This document shows, piece after piece, positions 33,855 through 42,818 of a DNA stretch of 61,691 nt. This DNA comes from Hydrogenophaga sp. NFH-34 (GTDB taxonomy: Bacteria > Pseudomonadota > Gammaproteobacteria > Burkholderiales > Burkholderiaceae_C). Under the pieces are notes generated by a model that saw only the letters and a list, made by a program, of their open reading frames with translations, was not told the origin of the DNA and ran no database searches. The first letter of the stretch is position 1. Every line of letters begins with the position of its first letter. Both the position numbers and the translations under genes were made by a program. The stretch spans positions 1 through 61,691 of the forward strand of contig NZ_JACBGE010000028.1 in NCBI RefSeq assembly GCF_021401345.1, read 5' to 3'.

Positions 33855-35428
33855 GCGAGGGTTTCCTGGGTGGTGACGGACACGACCTGGCCGCGGTGGC
33901 GCACGGCCAGCGGCCAGCGGTGTGTGGCGCTGGGCCGGGTGATGCAATGACCCTGTGCCAGGGCGTGCACGGTGGTGTGGGCGCGGTCGGACAGGAAGTC
34001 GAGTGCGTCGCTGGCGTTGGCCCACAGCACGCGGCCACCCGTTTCGCGGATATGCCCGATGAAGCGGCGATGCGCCTCGACCCGCTCGGCCTCCGATCGC
34101 CAGCCGTAGGCATACCGTTCGGAAAACGGGTGGTCCAGATAGCCGAAGAACGCGCCGCCCACCCTTGCCAGGCGGAAGGCTTCGTGGAAGACGCGCAGGG
34201 GTTCACCGTCGCTCAGCAGGCAGTCGCCGTGCAGCATGCACTGCTGGCTGTGGCCGATGAAACCCTGGCCCGAGCCGGGCGGGATGCCGGCGCGGGCGGT
34301 GAGGAAGTCCGGGTCGTTGCGGATGATGCCGCCGATGCAGCCGGTGTAGCCGGCATCGGCCAGGCCCAGGCGGGCGTACAGCGGCGTCTGGTGGAAGGGC
34401 GAGACGGCATGGCGCACGCGGTAGCCGGTGTGGGCCTCGATGACGTCGGCCGACTGCCGCCCTTCGTGGAACGCTGCGTCGTAGCTGCCACCCCAGTCCG
34501 GCGCGTGGGTGGCGGTGTGCGAGAGCAGGGCACCGCCGCCGGCCAGCACTTCGCGGGGCAGCGCGTGGTGGCGGGCATCGGCCAGCACGCGCGCGTGCAG
34601 CGCGAGGCTGAAGGGCACGTCTTCGGCGCGGTGCAGATCCCACAGCGCACGGGCCGATTCCACGTCTTCGTCGCAGTCCAGCCGCATGGTGACGGCGCTG
34701 TCGAAGCCGTGCGGCACCTCGGCCAGCACCGGGGCGCAAGGCAGGGTGTCGGCGCGGTGGCAGGAGAAAAAATCCTCCACCAGGCGCCATTCCTGCGAGT
34801 CGATCGGGCCGGCGGCGCGGTTGAACCAGAGCACGCTGGCGCCGGGCAGGTCCCAGAGTCCCGCGTAGCCGCACAGGGGCAGGTCGCCCAGGCGTGCTGC
34901 GGCCAGTTCGTGAGCGGTGGGCAACTGGGCGTTCTGGGCAATGCTCCAGGGCGTGCCGTCGGCGGTGATGGCGCCGTAGCCCAGGTTGTTCCATTCGTCG
35001 GCGAAGTCGTGGCGCCGGAACGGGCGCACCGCCATGGCAGGTGCCTGGCCGGCGATGCGGGGGGCATTGGCCGGATAGACCACCCGCGCCACACTCTCCG
35101 CATACCCGCCGGCGGTGGCGGGCGGGCACAGGGTGTGGCCGGCCCAGTCGGCCGGCCATTCGGCGGGCAGTTGCACGCCCAGGGCGGTGGCCAGTCCGTG
35201 CGAAAGGCGGCCCAGCAGCAGCAGTTTGGCGGGCCGGCGCGTCAGGGCCAGCAGCGCCTCGGTCCATTCCTCGCGGGGGTGGATCACCACGTGGAGCGCG
35301 TGCGCCGGGTCCGCGAGCGCACCGAGGCTGCCGAGCGCGGCCGAGCCCTGGCCACCGCTGCGCAGCCAGGCCGAGAGCACCAGTTGCGCGATGTCCTGGT
35401 AGGGGCCGGGAGCGAGAACGTGAAGCAT
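33851..35428 (-). CDS. Polysaccharide-deacetylase-like protein
   Basis: A 525-residue protein. The first 240 residues or so (APGPYQDIAQLVLSAWLRSG, VVIHPREEW, LLLLGRLSHG) are not assigned. From about residue 250 a NodB-like barrel is recognised: VTMRLDCDEDVESA in place of TFDDG, LLSHTATHAPDWGGS giving the metal-binding HxxxH, and a following VSPFHQTPLYARLGL. No signal peptide, so it would act in the cytoplasm, perhaps on a lipid-linked or nucleotide-linked sugar. It is coupled to wecB (4-base overlap) and 10 bases after the CapK-like gene. Confidence 0.72.
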   Translation of the reverse strand: MLHVLAPGPYQDIAQLVLSAWLRSGGQGSAALGSLGALADPAHALHVVIHPREEWTEALLALTRRPAKLLLLGRLSHGLATALGVQLPAEWPADWAGHTLCPPATAGGYAESVARVVYPANAPRIAGQAPAMAVRPFRRHDFADEWNNLGYGAITADGTPWSIAQNAQLPTAHELAAARLGDLPLCGYAGLWDLPGASVLWFNRAAGPIDSQEWRLVEDFFSCHRADTLPCAPVLAEVPHGFDSAVTMRLDCDEDVESARALWDLHRAEDVPFSLALHARVLADARHHALPREVLAGGGALLSHTATHAPDWGGSYDAAFHEGRQSADVIEAHTGYRVRHAVSPFHQTPLYARLGLADAGYTGCIGGIIRNDPDFLTARAGIPPGSGQGFIGHSQQCMLHGDCLLSDGEPLRVFHEAFRLARVGGAFFGYLDHPFSERYAYGWRSEAERVEAHRRFIGHIRETGGRVLWANASDALDFLSDRAHTTVHALAQGHCITRPSATHRWPLAVRHRGQVVSVTTQETLA

Positions 35429-35438
35429 GCGCGCCGCG

Positions 35439-36839
35439 TCAGCCCGTGACCACGTGCCGGAACTTGGCGCGGCTGCCCACGCGCACCAGGTCGGCATGCT
35501 GCACGAACTGCAGGTCGAAGGCACCAGGCCAGTACGCCTGCACGCGCTCGGTGATCTGTTCGGCGTTGCCGTGGGTGTCGACCACGATGCGCAGCACCGG
35601 TGGTGCGCTGCGCAGGTCGATCTGGAATTCCTGGATGCCGCCCACGCGGTGGTCGAGCACGTCCTGGATGTGGTGCGTGGCGTGGGGCACGCCGTTGATG
35701 GGCACCATGTCGTGGATGCGCCCGATCACTTCGGTCAGGTAGACGCCCGTCTCGCGCTGTTCGACGCGGCCGAGGTCGCCGCTGCGGTAGCGGATCAGCG
35801 GCATGAGCCGGTTGCGAAGGGCCGTGAAGGTGAGTTCACCGCGGTCGCTGCCCACAGTGGCGTTGTCCACAGGGGCCATTTCGCACCAGGCCTCGGAGTC
35901 GAGCAACTGCATGCCCGGCATGCCTTCTTCGAGCTCGTAGGCCACCACGCCCAGCTCGGCCAGGCCGTAGCGGTTGACCACGCGGCACTGCAACGCCTGC
36001 GCGATTTTGTGCCGCTGGTAGTCTTCCATCAGTTCGCCGCTGGACTCGAAGATGCGGAAGGCCCGGGCGCTGCCACGGGTCTTTTCGATGTGGCAGGCCA
36101 GGGCGTAGATGGTCGATGGGTGGCCGTGGATCAGGTAGGGGCGGCGGCGCAGCAGCGTGGCCCAGATCTCTTCGAGCCCGGCGTCGTCGAGCGCGCCGAA
36201 GAAGATGTTGCTGCGGTTCATCGCGAAGCACTTGAAGTCTTCGCGCGAGGGCCAGGGCGGGACCAGGTCGCCCGGAAAGCGGCAGGCGAAGTGCAGCTCG
36301 GGCTTGCGCTGGGTCTTGCCCACACGCTGGCGGCAGTACAGCGTGACCGCGGCCGAATGGTCGGCGGCGGGCTGGTCGTAGTGGATCACGCAGGACTGGC
36401 CGGTCGAGCCGCCGGTCTTGCAGGCGTGGTGGCGGACCTCGGCCAGCGGGCGCGAGAGCAGGCGATCGCCCTGTTCGCGGATGATGTCCTTGGTCAGCCA
36501 GGGCAGGTCTTGCAGCCAGCGCAGGTCCTGGCGCAGTTTGTCGGGGTCGAAGCCGAGCGCGCAAAAGGTGTCCCGGTAGTAGGGCACGGCCTGCATCGCG
36601 AAGGCCACGGTGTCGGCGACGCGGTCCCGCACGCCCTGCAGGCGCTGGGCAAAGGGCACACGGTAGTGGCGTTGCAGCTCGGTCAGCTTGGGCCGGACCT
36701 CGCGCCGCTCCATGTGCTCGGCCACGGGGTAAGCCAGGTGGGCACTGATCAGGCCTTTGACCGCCCGCAGGGGCTGCCGGGCACCGACCCACTCCAGGTA
36801 GGGCAGGGCCGGGTGATCGGCTTTGAGGTTCAGGGGCAT
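35439..36839 (-). CDS. CapK/PaaK-like AMP-binding ligase
   Basis: A 466-residue adenylate-forming enzyme of the coenzyme F390 synthetase/CapK type. Visible: KTGGSTGQSC (phosphate-binding loop, near residue 165), HGHPSTIYAL, FESSGELMEDYQ, NRYGLAELG, RYRSGDLGRVE and the closing GRIHDMVPINGV. CapK-type proteins in capsule clusters activate a carboxylic acid as AMP ester; the acid and acceptor are unknown. The start is MPLNLKADHP. It lies 22 bases downstream of wzt in the export operon. Confidence 0.85.
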   Translation of the reverse strand: MPLNLKADHPALPYLEWVGARQPLRAVKGLISAHLAYPVAEHMERREVRPKLTELQRHYRVPFAQRLQGVRDRVADTVAFAMQAVPYYRDTFCALGFDPDKLRQDLRWLQDLPWLTKDIIREQGDRLLSRPLAEVRHHACKTGGSTGQSCVIHYDQPAADHSAAVTLYCRQRVGKTQRKPELHFACRFPGDLVPPWPSREDFKCFAMNRSNIFFGALDDAGLEEIWATLLRRRPYLIHGHPSTIYALACHIEKTRGSARAFRIFESSGELMEDYQRHKIAQALQCRVVNRYGLAELGVVAYELEEGMPGMQLLDSEAWCEMAPVDNATVGSDRGELTFTALRNRLMPLIRYRSGDLGRVEQRETGVYLTEVIGRIHDMVPINGVPHATHHIQDVLDHRVGGIQEFQIDLRSAPPVLRIVVDTHGNAEQITERVQAYWPGAFDLQFVQHADLVRVGSRAKFRHVVTG

Positions 36840-36861
36840 GGGCTTTTCGGGCGCGGCCGCG

Positions 36862-37638
36862 TCAGACCACGGGCTCGGCGGGCTGCGCCAACTCGGCGGG
36901 TGCCGCCTCCGGCGGCGGGGCCACCACCGGTTCGTCGGCAATGATGCGGCCGTGCTCGAGCTGCAGTTTGCGGTTGCAGATGGACTGAATCAGCTCGGGG
37001 TTGTGCGAGGCGATCACCAGGATGGAGGCCTTGTCGACCAAATCCTTGAGGCGCTTGGCCGCCTTGTCGCGGAACGAGGCGTCGCCCACGCTGAGCCACT
37101 CGTCCATGATGAGGATGTCGGCGTCGATGCTGGTGGAAATGGCAAAGGTCAGGCGCAGCAGCATGCCGCTGGAATAGGTGCGCACCGGCAGGTTGAGGTA
37201 GTCGCCCAGTTCGGTGAACTCGGCGATCTCGTCGATGCGTTCCTTGATGCGCGCAGGTTTAAGGCCGCTCATGATGCCGCGCAGGTAGATGTTCTCGAAG
37301 CCGGTGGCGTCGGGGTCGACCCCGGAGGACACTTCCAGCAACGAAGCGGTGCGGCCCTGCACGTCCAGCCGGCCGCGCGTGGGCGAATAGATGCCGGTGA
37401 GCACGCGCAGCAGGGTGGTCTTGCCCGAGCCGTTGTGGCCCACCAGGCCGATGCGGTCGCCGTCGCGGATCTCGAAGTTCAGGTCGTTGAGCGCGGTCAC
37501 CACCGGGTGGTTGCCCGCATCCTTGCCGATGACCCCGCCGGTGGAGAGGTTCAGCACGGCTTTTTTCAGCGACCGGTGAGAGTTCTCGAAGATCGGGAAT
37601 TCGACGAACAGGTTGTGGGCGGAAATGCTCGCGGTCAT
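36862..37638 (-). CDS. wzt: Polysaccharide ABC exporter, ATP-binding subunit
   Basis: A 258-residue ATPase of the Wzt/KpsT type that powers export of finished undecaprenyl-linked glycan. Walker A is GHNGSGKTT, the signature YSSGMLLRL, Walker B ILIMDEWLSVGD with a following H-loop ASHN. The first 40 residues (IFENSHRSLKKAVLN) are typical of polysaccharide exporters. It lacks the C-terminal carbohydrate-binding domain of long Wzt and instead ends in a Pro/Ala-rich tail (APPPEAAPAELAQPAEPV). Starts 1 base after wzm. Confidence 0.95.
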   Translation of the reverse strand: MTASISAHNLFVEFPIFENSHRSLKKAVLNLSTGGVIGKDAGNHPVVTALNDLNFEIRDGDRIGLVGHNGSGKTTLLRVLTGIYSPTRGRLDVQGRTASLLEVSSGVDPDATGFENIYLRGIMSGLKPARIKERIDEIAEFTELGDYLNLPVRTYSSGMLLRLTFAISTSIDADILIMDEWLSVGDASFRDKAAKRLKDLVDKASILVIASHNPELIQSICNRKLQLEHGRIIADEPVVAPPPEAAPAELAQPAEPVV

Positions 37639-37639
37639 G

Positions 37640-38503
37640 TCAGATCCAGTAGGCCAGGCGGTGGCGGGCGGTCTTCATCAGGGCCTGCGCAATCGCGAAG
37701 CCGACCACCACCATGCCGATGGCCCAGACCCACGAGATGGGGTCGATGGGCTCACCGATCATGGGCGCGCGCACGATCTCGATGAGGTGGTACAGCGGGT
37801 TGTAGTGGGCAATCCAGGCACGCTCCTTGAGCAGCGTGGGCGCCCACATGATGGGGGTGAAGAAGAACGCCACCTGCAGGATGTTGGCCACGATGGGCAG
37901 CAGGTCGCGGTAGCGCAGGCACAGAATGCCCAGCACGATGCCGATCCAGGTGGCGGTCAGCAGCAGCAGGAACAGCCCGGGAATGATGAGGATGAAGTCG
38001 GCATTCGGGCGGTTGCCCAGGGCCAGCGACAGGATCATCACTGGCGGCAGGCTGTGCAGCAGGATGCAGAAGTTGCGCCAGACGATGCGGCAGACGTGGA
38101 TGGTCGCGGGCATGCGGATCTGCTTCATCAGGAAGCTGCCGCTGATGAAGGCGTTGGAGCCTTCGGTGATGCTGGTCGACAGGTATTGCCACAGCACCAG
38201 ACCGACCCCCAGGAAGGGCAGGTATTGCGAAATCTCTTGCTTGAGCAGTTCGGAGTACAGGAAGCCCAGCACCCCGATCATGATGAAGGTGCTGAGCGTG
38301 AACCAGAACGGGCCCAGCACCGAGCGGCGGTAGCGCTGGCGGATGTCGTGCCAGCCCAGCACGCCCCAGACGTGCACGTTGCGCATGGCGACCCAGATGT
38401 CGGTGCGGCCATCGTGGTGGTACCAGTCCTCGGGCACTTCCGGGATCTGATGGGCAGGGGCCTGCGCGGGCGTGGCCCCTTCAGGCTGCAGGAGTTCGGC
38501 CAT
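37640..38503 (-). CDS. wzm: Polysaccharide ABC exporter, permease
   Basis: A 287-residue ABC-2 permease, partner of wzt. A cytoplasmic N-terminus contains HVWGVLGWHDIRQRYRRSVLG, the family start; six membrane helices follow (for example FWFTLSTFIMIGVLGFLYSEL and ILIIPGLFLLLLTATWIGIV). YHLIEIVRAPMIG near the C-terminus is conserved in Wzm/TagG/KpsM proteins. The start overlaps manC by 23 bases, so these are cotranslated. Confidence 0.95.
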   Translation of the reverse strand: MAELLQPEGATPAQAPAHQIPEVPEDWYHHDGRTDIWVAMRNVHVWGVLGWHDIRQRYRRSVLGPFWFTLSTFIMIGVLGFLYSELLKQEISQYLPFLGVGLVLWQYLSTSITEGSNAFISGSFLMKQIRMPATIHVCRIVWRNFCILLHSLPPVMILSLALGNRPNADFILIIPGLFLLLLTATWIGIVLGILCLRYRDLLPIVANILQVAFFFTPIMWAPTLLKERAWIAHYNPLYHLIEIVRAPMIGEPIDPISWVWAIGMVVVGFAIAQALMKTARHRLAYWI

Positions 38504-39920
38504 ATTTGTCCTCGAAACGGACGATGTCGTCTTCGCCCAGGTAAGCGCCGCTTTGCACTTCGATCATCACCAGCAGTTCCTGGCCCGGGTTGGTCAGGCG
38601 GTGCCGGTGTTCGGCCGGGATGTAGGTGGATTCGTTGGCGTGCAGCAGGAAGGTGCGGTCGCCGTTGGTGACCTCGGCCAGGCCGCTGACCACGATCCAG
38701 TGCTCGTTGCGGTGGTGATGCAGCTGCAGGCTGAGGCTGGCGCCGGGCAGCACTTCGATGCGCTTGAGCTTGTAGCGCTCGCCCTCGCCCAGGACGGTGT
38801 ACGTGCCCCAGGGGCGGGCCACGGTCTGGTGGAACTGGGCTGCCGGGTGCTGGCGCTGCTTGAGCTGGGCCACCACCTCGCGCACGTCCTGCACGCGGTC
38901 GGCATCGGCCACCAGCAGGGCATCGGGCGTGTCGACGATGACCAGATTGCGTGTGCCCACGGCGGCCACCACGCGCTGTTCGCCATGGACGTAGGTGCTG
39001 TCGGCGTCGACGAACACCGCGTCCGAGGTGGCGCGGTTCTGGCGCGCATCGGCGGGCGACAGGTCGCGCACCGCGGTCCAGGAGCCGATGTCGGACCAGC
39101 CGATGTCGGCCGGCACCACCGCCACGCGGTCGGAGCGCTCCATCAGGGCGTGGTCGATCGAGATCGAGGGCACGGCCTGGTAGGCGGCATCAGGGATTTC
39201 CAGCCCGTGCACGCCGCCCAACTCGCGCGACTTCAGGTCGGTCGCGCAGCGGCGGCAGGCTTCGAGCACGTCCGGGGCGTGGCGGGACAGCTCGTCGAGG
39301 ACGGTGCGCACGCCCAGGCAGAACATGCCGGAATTCCAGAGGTATTCGCCCGAGGCCAGATAGGCCTGTGCCTGGGCCAGTGGGGGCTTCTCCACGAAGC
39401 GCGAGACGGCGTGGCCGTTCGCCAGCGGGGCGCCTTTCTGGATGTAGCCGAAGCCGGTTTCGGGGCGGTCCGGCACGATGCCGAAGGTCACCAGATGGCC
39501 TTGTTCGGCCAGGGAGTGGGCCTGGGCCACGGCGGCCTGGAAAGCCGGCACATCCTGCACCAGGTGGTCGGCGGGCAGCACCAGCATCACGGCGTCGGCG
39601 CCGCGTGTCTGCGCCAGGTGCAGGGCCGCCATGGCGATGGCGCCGGCGGTGTTGCGGCCACTGGCTTCCAGCAGGAAATCGCCGCCGGTGACGCCGGCTT
39701 CCTGCAGCGTGTCGCGGCTGAGGAAGAAGTACTCGCGGTTGGTGACGGTCAGCGGGGCCTGACCCTGGCTGGCCAGGGCGGCGCGGGCGTAGGTCTTGCG
39801 CAACAGGCTTTCGCCGTCGGGCATGGCCATGAAGGGTTTGGGATGGGCTTCGCGCGAAACCGGCCACAGGCGGGAGCCGGTGCCGCCGGAAAGCACCACG
39901 GGGACGAGAGGAGAGGGCAT
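38481..39920 (-). CDS. manC: Mannose-1-phosphate guanylyltransferase/mannose-6-phosphate isomerase
   Basis: A 479-residue bifunctional cytoplasmic enzyme making GDP-mannose. The N-terminal nucleotidyltransferase shows VVLSGGTGSRLWPVSREAHP, VLPADHLV, FVEKPPL and YLWNSGMF. The C-terminal cupin has RPWGTYTVLGEGERYKLKR, LHHHRNEHWIVVSG and YIPAEHRHRLTNPG. The phosphomannomutase that would supply its substrate is not in the window. First 3 genes of the operon (rfbC, GT4, manC) are separated by 48-58 bases. Confidence 0.96.
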   Translation of the reverse strand: MPSPLVPVVLSGGTGSRLWPVSREAHPKPFMAMPDGESLLRKTYARAALASQGQAPLTVTNREYFFLSRDTLQEAGVTGGDFLLEASGRNTAGAIAMAALHLAQTRGADAVMLVLPADHLVQDVPAFQAAVAQAHSLAEQGHLVTFGIVPDRPETGFGYIQKGAPLANGHAVSRFVEKPPLAQAQAYLASGEYLWNSGMFCLGVRTVLDELSRHAPDVLEACRRCATDLKSRELGGVHGLEIPDAAYQAVPSISIDHALMERSDRVAVVPADIGWSDIGSWTAVRDLSPADARQNRATSDAVFVDADSTYVHGEQRVVAAVGTRNLVIVDTPDALLVADADRVQDVREVVAQLKQRQHPAAQFHQTVARPWGTYTVLGEGERYKLKRIEVLPGASLSLQLHHHRNEHWIVVSGLAEVTNGDRTFLLHANESTYIPAEHRHRLTNPGQELLVMIEVQSGAYLGEDDIVRFEDKYGRTPAA

Positions 39921-39968
39921 GCGAGATGAATCCTAGGTTCCGGGCGGGATAACCCGCAATGGTACCGC

Positions 39969-41096
39969 TCAGCCAGCGGCGACGGTTTCGTAGAGGCCGC
40001 GATAGGCCTGCGCCATGGCGGCCGGGGTGAAGTCGCGCAGGTAGCGTTCCCGGGCCTGCGCGCCCAGGGTGTGCGCCAGGGCGGGCTGGGTCAGCAGGCG
40101 GTTGAGGGCGGTGGCGAGCGCGGCCGGGTCTTCGGGGGGGACCACGAAGCCGCTCACGCCGTCCTGGTTGACCCAGGACGTGCCGGAGCCGATTTCGCAA
40201 CTGACCTGGGGTTTGCCGTGCATCGCCGCTTCCAGCAGCACCATGCCGTAGGCTTCCGACCGCAGGTGCGAGGGCAGCGCCAGGGCCGTGCAGTGGCGCA
40301 GCAGCGTGTGCTTGTCGCTTTCGTTGACCAGGCCGGCAAAGTGCACGTTGTCCAGTCCCAGGGCCGCGACCTGGGCGCGCAGTGCGGCTTCTTCCGGGCC
40401 ATTGCCGGCCAGGACCACGGCGCCCTGGATCTGCCGCGCGGCCTCCACCAGCACATGCAGGCCCTTGTAGTAGCGCAGCACGCCGAGCGACATCACATAC
40501 GGCCGGCCCTGCAGCGACAGCCGCTGCAGGATGTCGGTGTCCGCGGCCAGTTCGGGTTCGGCCGTCGCATCGGCCATGCACAGGGGGATGGCGTGCAACC
40601 GTTCGGGCCGCACGAAGCGCGTCAGCACCGGGCTGGTCTGGGCGTAGCGCGGCGAGGTGGCCACCACCGCGTCCATGCGGCCGAGGGTCCAGCGCATCAG
40701 CGGGTGGTACAGCTTGCCCAGCACCTTCTGCTTGACGATGTCCGAGTGGTAGGTCATCACCCGGGGTTTGCCCTGCGGGCTCAGCAGATCCAGCAGATCG
40801 GCGAACGGCCAGGGATAGTGCAGGTGCACGATGTCGGCCCAGCGCACGTTGCGGGCATAACGCCAGAAGGCTTCGGGGCCGCCCAGGTCGCAGGAGGCGG
40901 GGGCTGCATACGAACGGGCGCGGTGCACCGCGCCTTCGGGCCGGTCGATCACCGGGGGCTGCGGCTGGGGCGAGAGCGTGAAGATGCGGGACTCGACGCC
41001 CAGCGTCTGGCACCCCGCCGCGATCTGCCGGATGGCCTGCTGCAGGCCGCCGGGCGGATCGGGGTAGTAGGTGCGGTAGACGTGCAGGACCTTCAT
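39969..41096 (-). CDS. GT4 glycosyltransferase (mannosyltransferase-like)
   Basis: A 375-residue retaining GT-B enzyme. MKVLHVYRTYYPDPPGGLQQA opens it, VMTYHSDIVKQKVLG and VVATSPRYAQTSPVL follow, and the donor site reads SEAYGMVLLEAAMHGKP. The WTYHSDIVKQK-type sequence and neighbouring manC are typical of mannosyltransferases of O-polysaccharide clusters, but the donor is inference. Start is MKVLHV; an ATG five codons upstream exists. Confidence 0.88.
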   Translation of the reverse strand: MKVLHVYRTYYPDPPGGLQQAIRQIAAGCQTLGVESRIFTLSPQPQPPVIDRPEGAVHRARSYAAPASCDLGGPEAFWRYARNVRWADIVHLHYPWPFADLLDLLSPQGKPRVMTYHSDIVKQKVLGKLYHPLMRWTLGRMDAVVATSPRYAQTSPVLTRFVRPERLHAIPLCMADATAEPELAADTDILQRLSLQGRPYVMSLGVLRYYKGLHVLVEAARQIQGAVVLAGNGPEEAALRAQVAALGLDNVHFAGLVNESDKHTLLRHCTALALPSHLRSEAYGMVLLEAAMHGKPQVSCEIGSGTSWVNQDGVSGFVVPPEDPAALATALNRLLTQPALAHTLGAQARERYLRDFTPAAMAQAYRGLYETVAAG

Positions 41097-41154
41097 GGAC
41101 GCGGGAAACACGCCGCCACCCCGGGGACCCGGGGCATCAGCTGGCCGGTAGGGG

Positions 41155-41700
41155 TCAGTCGAACAGGTCGGCCGTTTTCAGGGTGGCCGCCGCCTGGTCC
41201 TTGCCCGAGAGGATGGGCGTGACGTCGGTGGTCCAGTCGATCGCCAGATCCGGGTCGTTCCAGAGGATGCTGCGCTCGAAGGCCGGGGCGTAGTAGTCGG
41301 TGGTCTTGTAGAGGAATTCGGCCGTGTCGCTGAGCACCACAAACCCGTGGGCAAAACCTTCCGGGACCCACAGCTGGTGCTTGTTTTCGGCGCTCAGCAA
41401 GGCGCCGACCCATTTCCCGAAGGTGGGCGAGGACTTGCGGATGTCGACCGCGACATCGAACACCGCACCTTGCGCCACGCGGACCAGCTTGCCCTGGGGC
41501 TGCTGGATCTGGTAGTGCAGGCCACGCAGCACGCCCTTGACCGACTTGGAGTGGTTGTCCTGCACGAAGCGGGCCGGCCGGCCAATGGCTTCCTCGAAGC
41601 GGGCGTGGTTGAAGCTCTCGAAAAAGAAGCCCCGGTCGTCGCCAAACACCTTGGGCTCGAACAGGATGACTTCAGGGATCGCGAGGGGGGTGGCTTTCAT
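41155..41700 (-). CDS. rfbC: dTDP-4-dehydrorhamnose 3,5-epimerase
   Basis: A 181-residue cupin enzyme, third step of dTDP-L-rhamnose synthesis. FGDDRGFFFESFN, QDNHSKSVKGVLRGLHYQ (catalytic His), GAVFDVAVDIRKSSPTFGKW and WVPEGFAHGFVVLS are all present. It is the first gene of the export operon and lies 6 kb from the other three rfb genes on the same strand. Confidence 0.97.
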   Translation of the reverse strand: MKATPLAIPEVILFEPKVFGDDRGFFFESFNHARFEEAIGRPARFVQDNHSKSVKGVLRGLHYQIQQPQGKLVRVAQGAVFDVAVDIRKSSPTFGKWVGALLSAENKHQLWVPEGFAHGFVVLSDTAEFLYKTTDYYAPAFERSILWNDPDLAIDWTTDVTPILSGKDQAAATLKTADLFD

Positions 41701-41766
41701 GGGGTGGTGCGGTGGGCGGCAGGGCTTGCCGGTGGCGCTGGCGGCCGGGATGAAGATCAGCCCGGC

Positions 41767-41772
41767 ATTATA
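41767..41772 (-). promoter_or_regulatory. TATAAT -10 box for the rfbC-manC-wzm-wzt operon
   Basis: A consensus TATAAT on the minus strand 67 bases before the rfbC start. No good -35 element at the usual distance is seen (GGATGA at 17 bases). Confidence 0.5.
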
Positions 41773-41879
41773 AAAGGGCGGAGTTGTTATCATCCTAAGC
41801 TGTCCCGTTGGCCTCATACAGGCTGCAGCCAGCTCGCCGCAACCCGCGGTCGTCCGCACTGGCGGCTCCCTCCAAACCC

Positions 41880-42770
41880 ATGTTCATCGATATTTTTGTG
41901 CCGTACTGGGGCGATCCGGCCCTGCTGCGCGAAACGGTTGTCAGCGTGCAGCACCAGGATTGTCCCGAGTGGCGCCTGACCGTGCTGGACGACGCCTACC
42001 CCGACACCTGGGCCGGCGACTGGATCGCCAGCCTCGGGGACGATCGCATCCGCTATGTCCGCAACCCGGCCAACCTGGGCATCGTCAACAACTACCGCAA
42101 ATGCCTGCGGGAGGCGCAGGGCGAGCTGGTCGTGCTGCTGGGCTGCGACGACGTGATGCTGCCCGGGTACGTCCGGGTGGTGCGGGAGGCGCACCGCCAG
42201 TTCCCCGACGCGGCCGTCATCCAGCCGGGCGTGCAGGTCATTGACGAGCGGGGCCAGCGTGTGCGGACGCTGGCCGACCGCGTGAAGCAGCAGTGGTTCA
42301 CGCCCGGTGGCGGGCAGACGGTGGCGTTGTCGGGCGATGCCCTGGCGGCCGGTCTGCTGCACGGCAACTGGTTGTACTGGCCTTCGCTGTGCTTCCGGCG
42401 CGACCGGTTGGCGGGGGTGGATTTCCAGGACGACATGAAGCTGACCCACGATCTGGGCTTCGTGCTGGACCTGGTGTTTGCGGGCCAGTCGCTGGTGTAC
42501 GTGCCCGAGGTGTGCTTCTCCTACCGCCGCCATTCCGGCAGCGCCTCCAATGCCAATTTGTTCGACGGCCGGCGGTTTTCGGACGAAAAGCGCTGCTTTG
42601 CTCGCGCTGGCGGGCAGGCCGCTGCGCTGGGTTGGCGCCGCTCCGAGCGGGCCGCGCACTGGCACGTCACGTCCCGCCTGAATGCCCTGGTGATGGCGCT
42701 GGTGGCCTTGTGCGAAGGGCGGCGGGCGTCGATCCCCGGCTTGCTGCGCCACGCCTTTGTGATGGCCTGA
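41880..42770 (+). CDS. GT2 glycosyltransferase
   Basis: A 296-residue GT-A enzyme: FIDIFVPYWGDPALLRETVV, VLDDAYPDTW, NPANLGIVNNYRKCL, LLGCDDVMLPGYV (DD metal site) and FSYRRHSGSAS near the end are hallmarks of O-antigen GT2 transferases. It is the first gene of a plus-strand run facing away from the rfbC operon, with a 179-base shared upstream region. No membrane helix. Confidence 0.88.
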   Translation: MFIDIFVPYWGDPALLRETVVSVQHQDCPEWRLTVLDDAYPDTWAGDWIASLGDDRIRYVRNPANLGIVNNYRKCLREAQGELVVLLGCDDVMLPGYVRVVREAHRQFPDAAVIQPGVQVIDERGQRVRTLADRVKQQWFTPGGGQTVALSGDALAAGLLHGNWLYWPSLCFRRDRLAGVDFQDDMKLTHDLGFVLDLVFAGQSLVYVPEVCFSYRRHSGSASNANLFDGRRFSDEKRCFARAGGQAAALGWRRSERAAHWHVTSRLNALVMALVALCEGRRASIPGLLRHAFVMA

Positions 42771-42818
42771 GGTCTGTCGGGCTGTTCCCCATCCAACCCT
42801 TTAACGAAGCGCTCGCCC

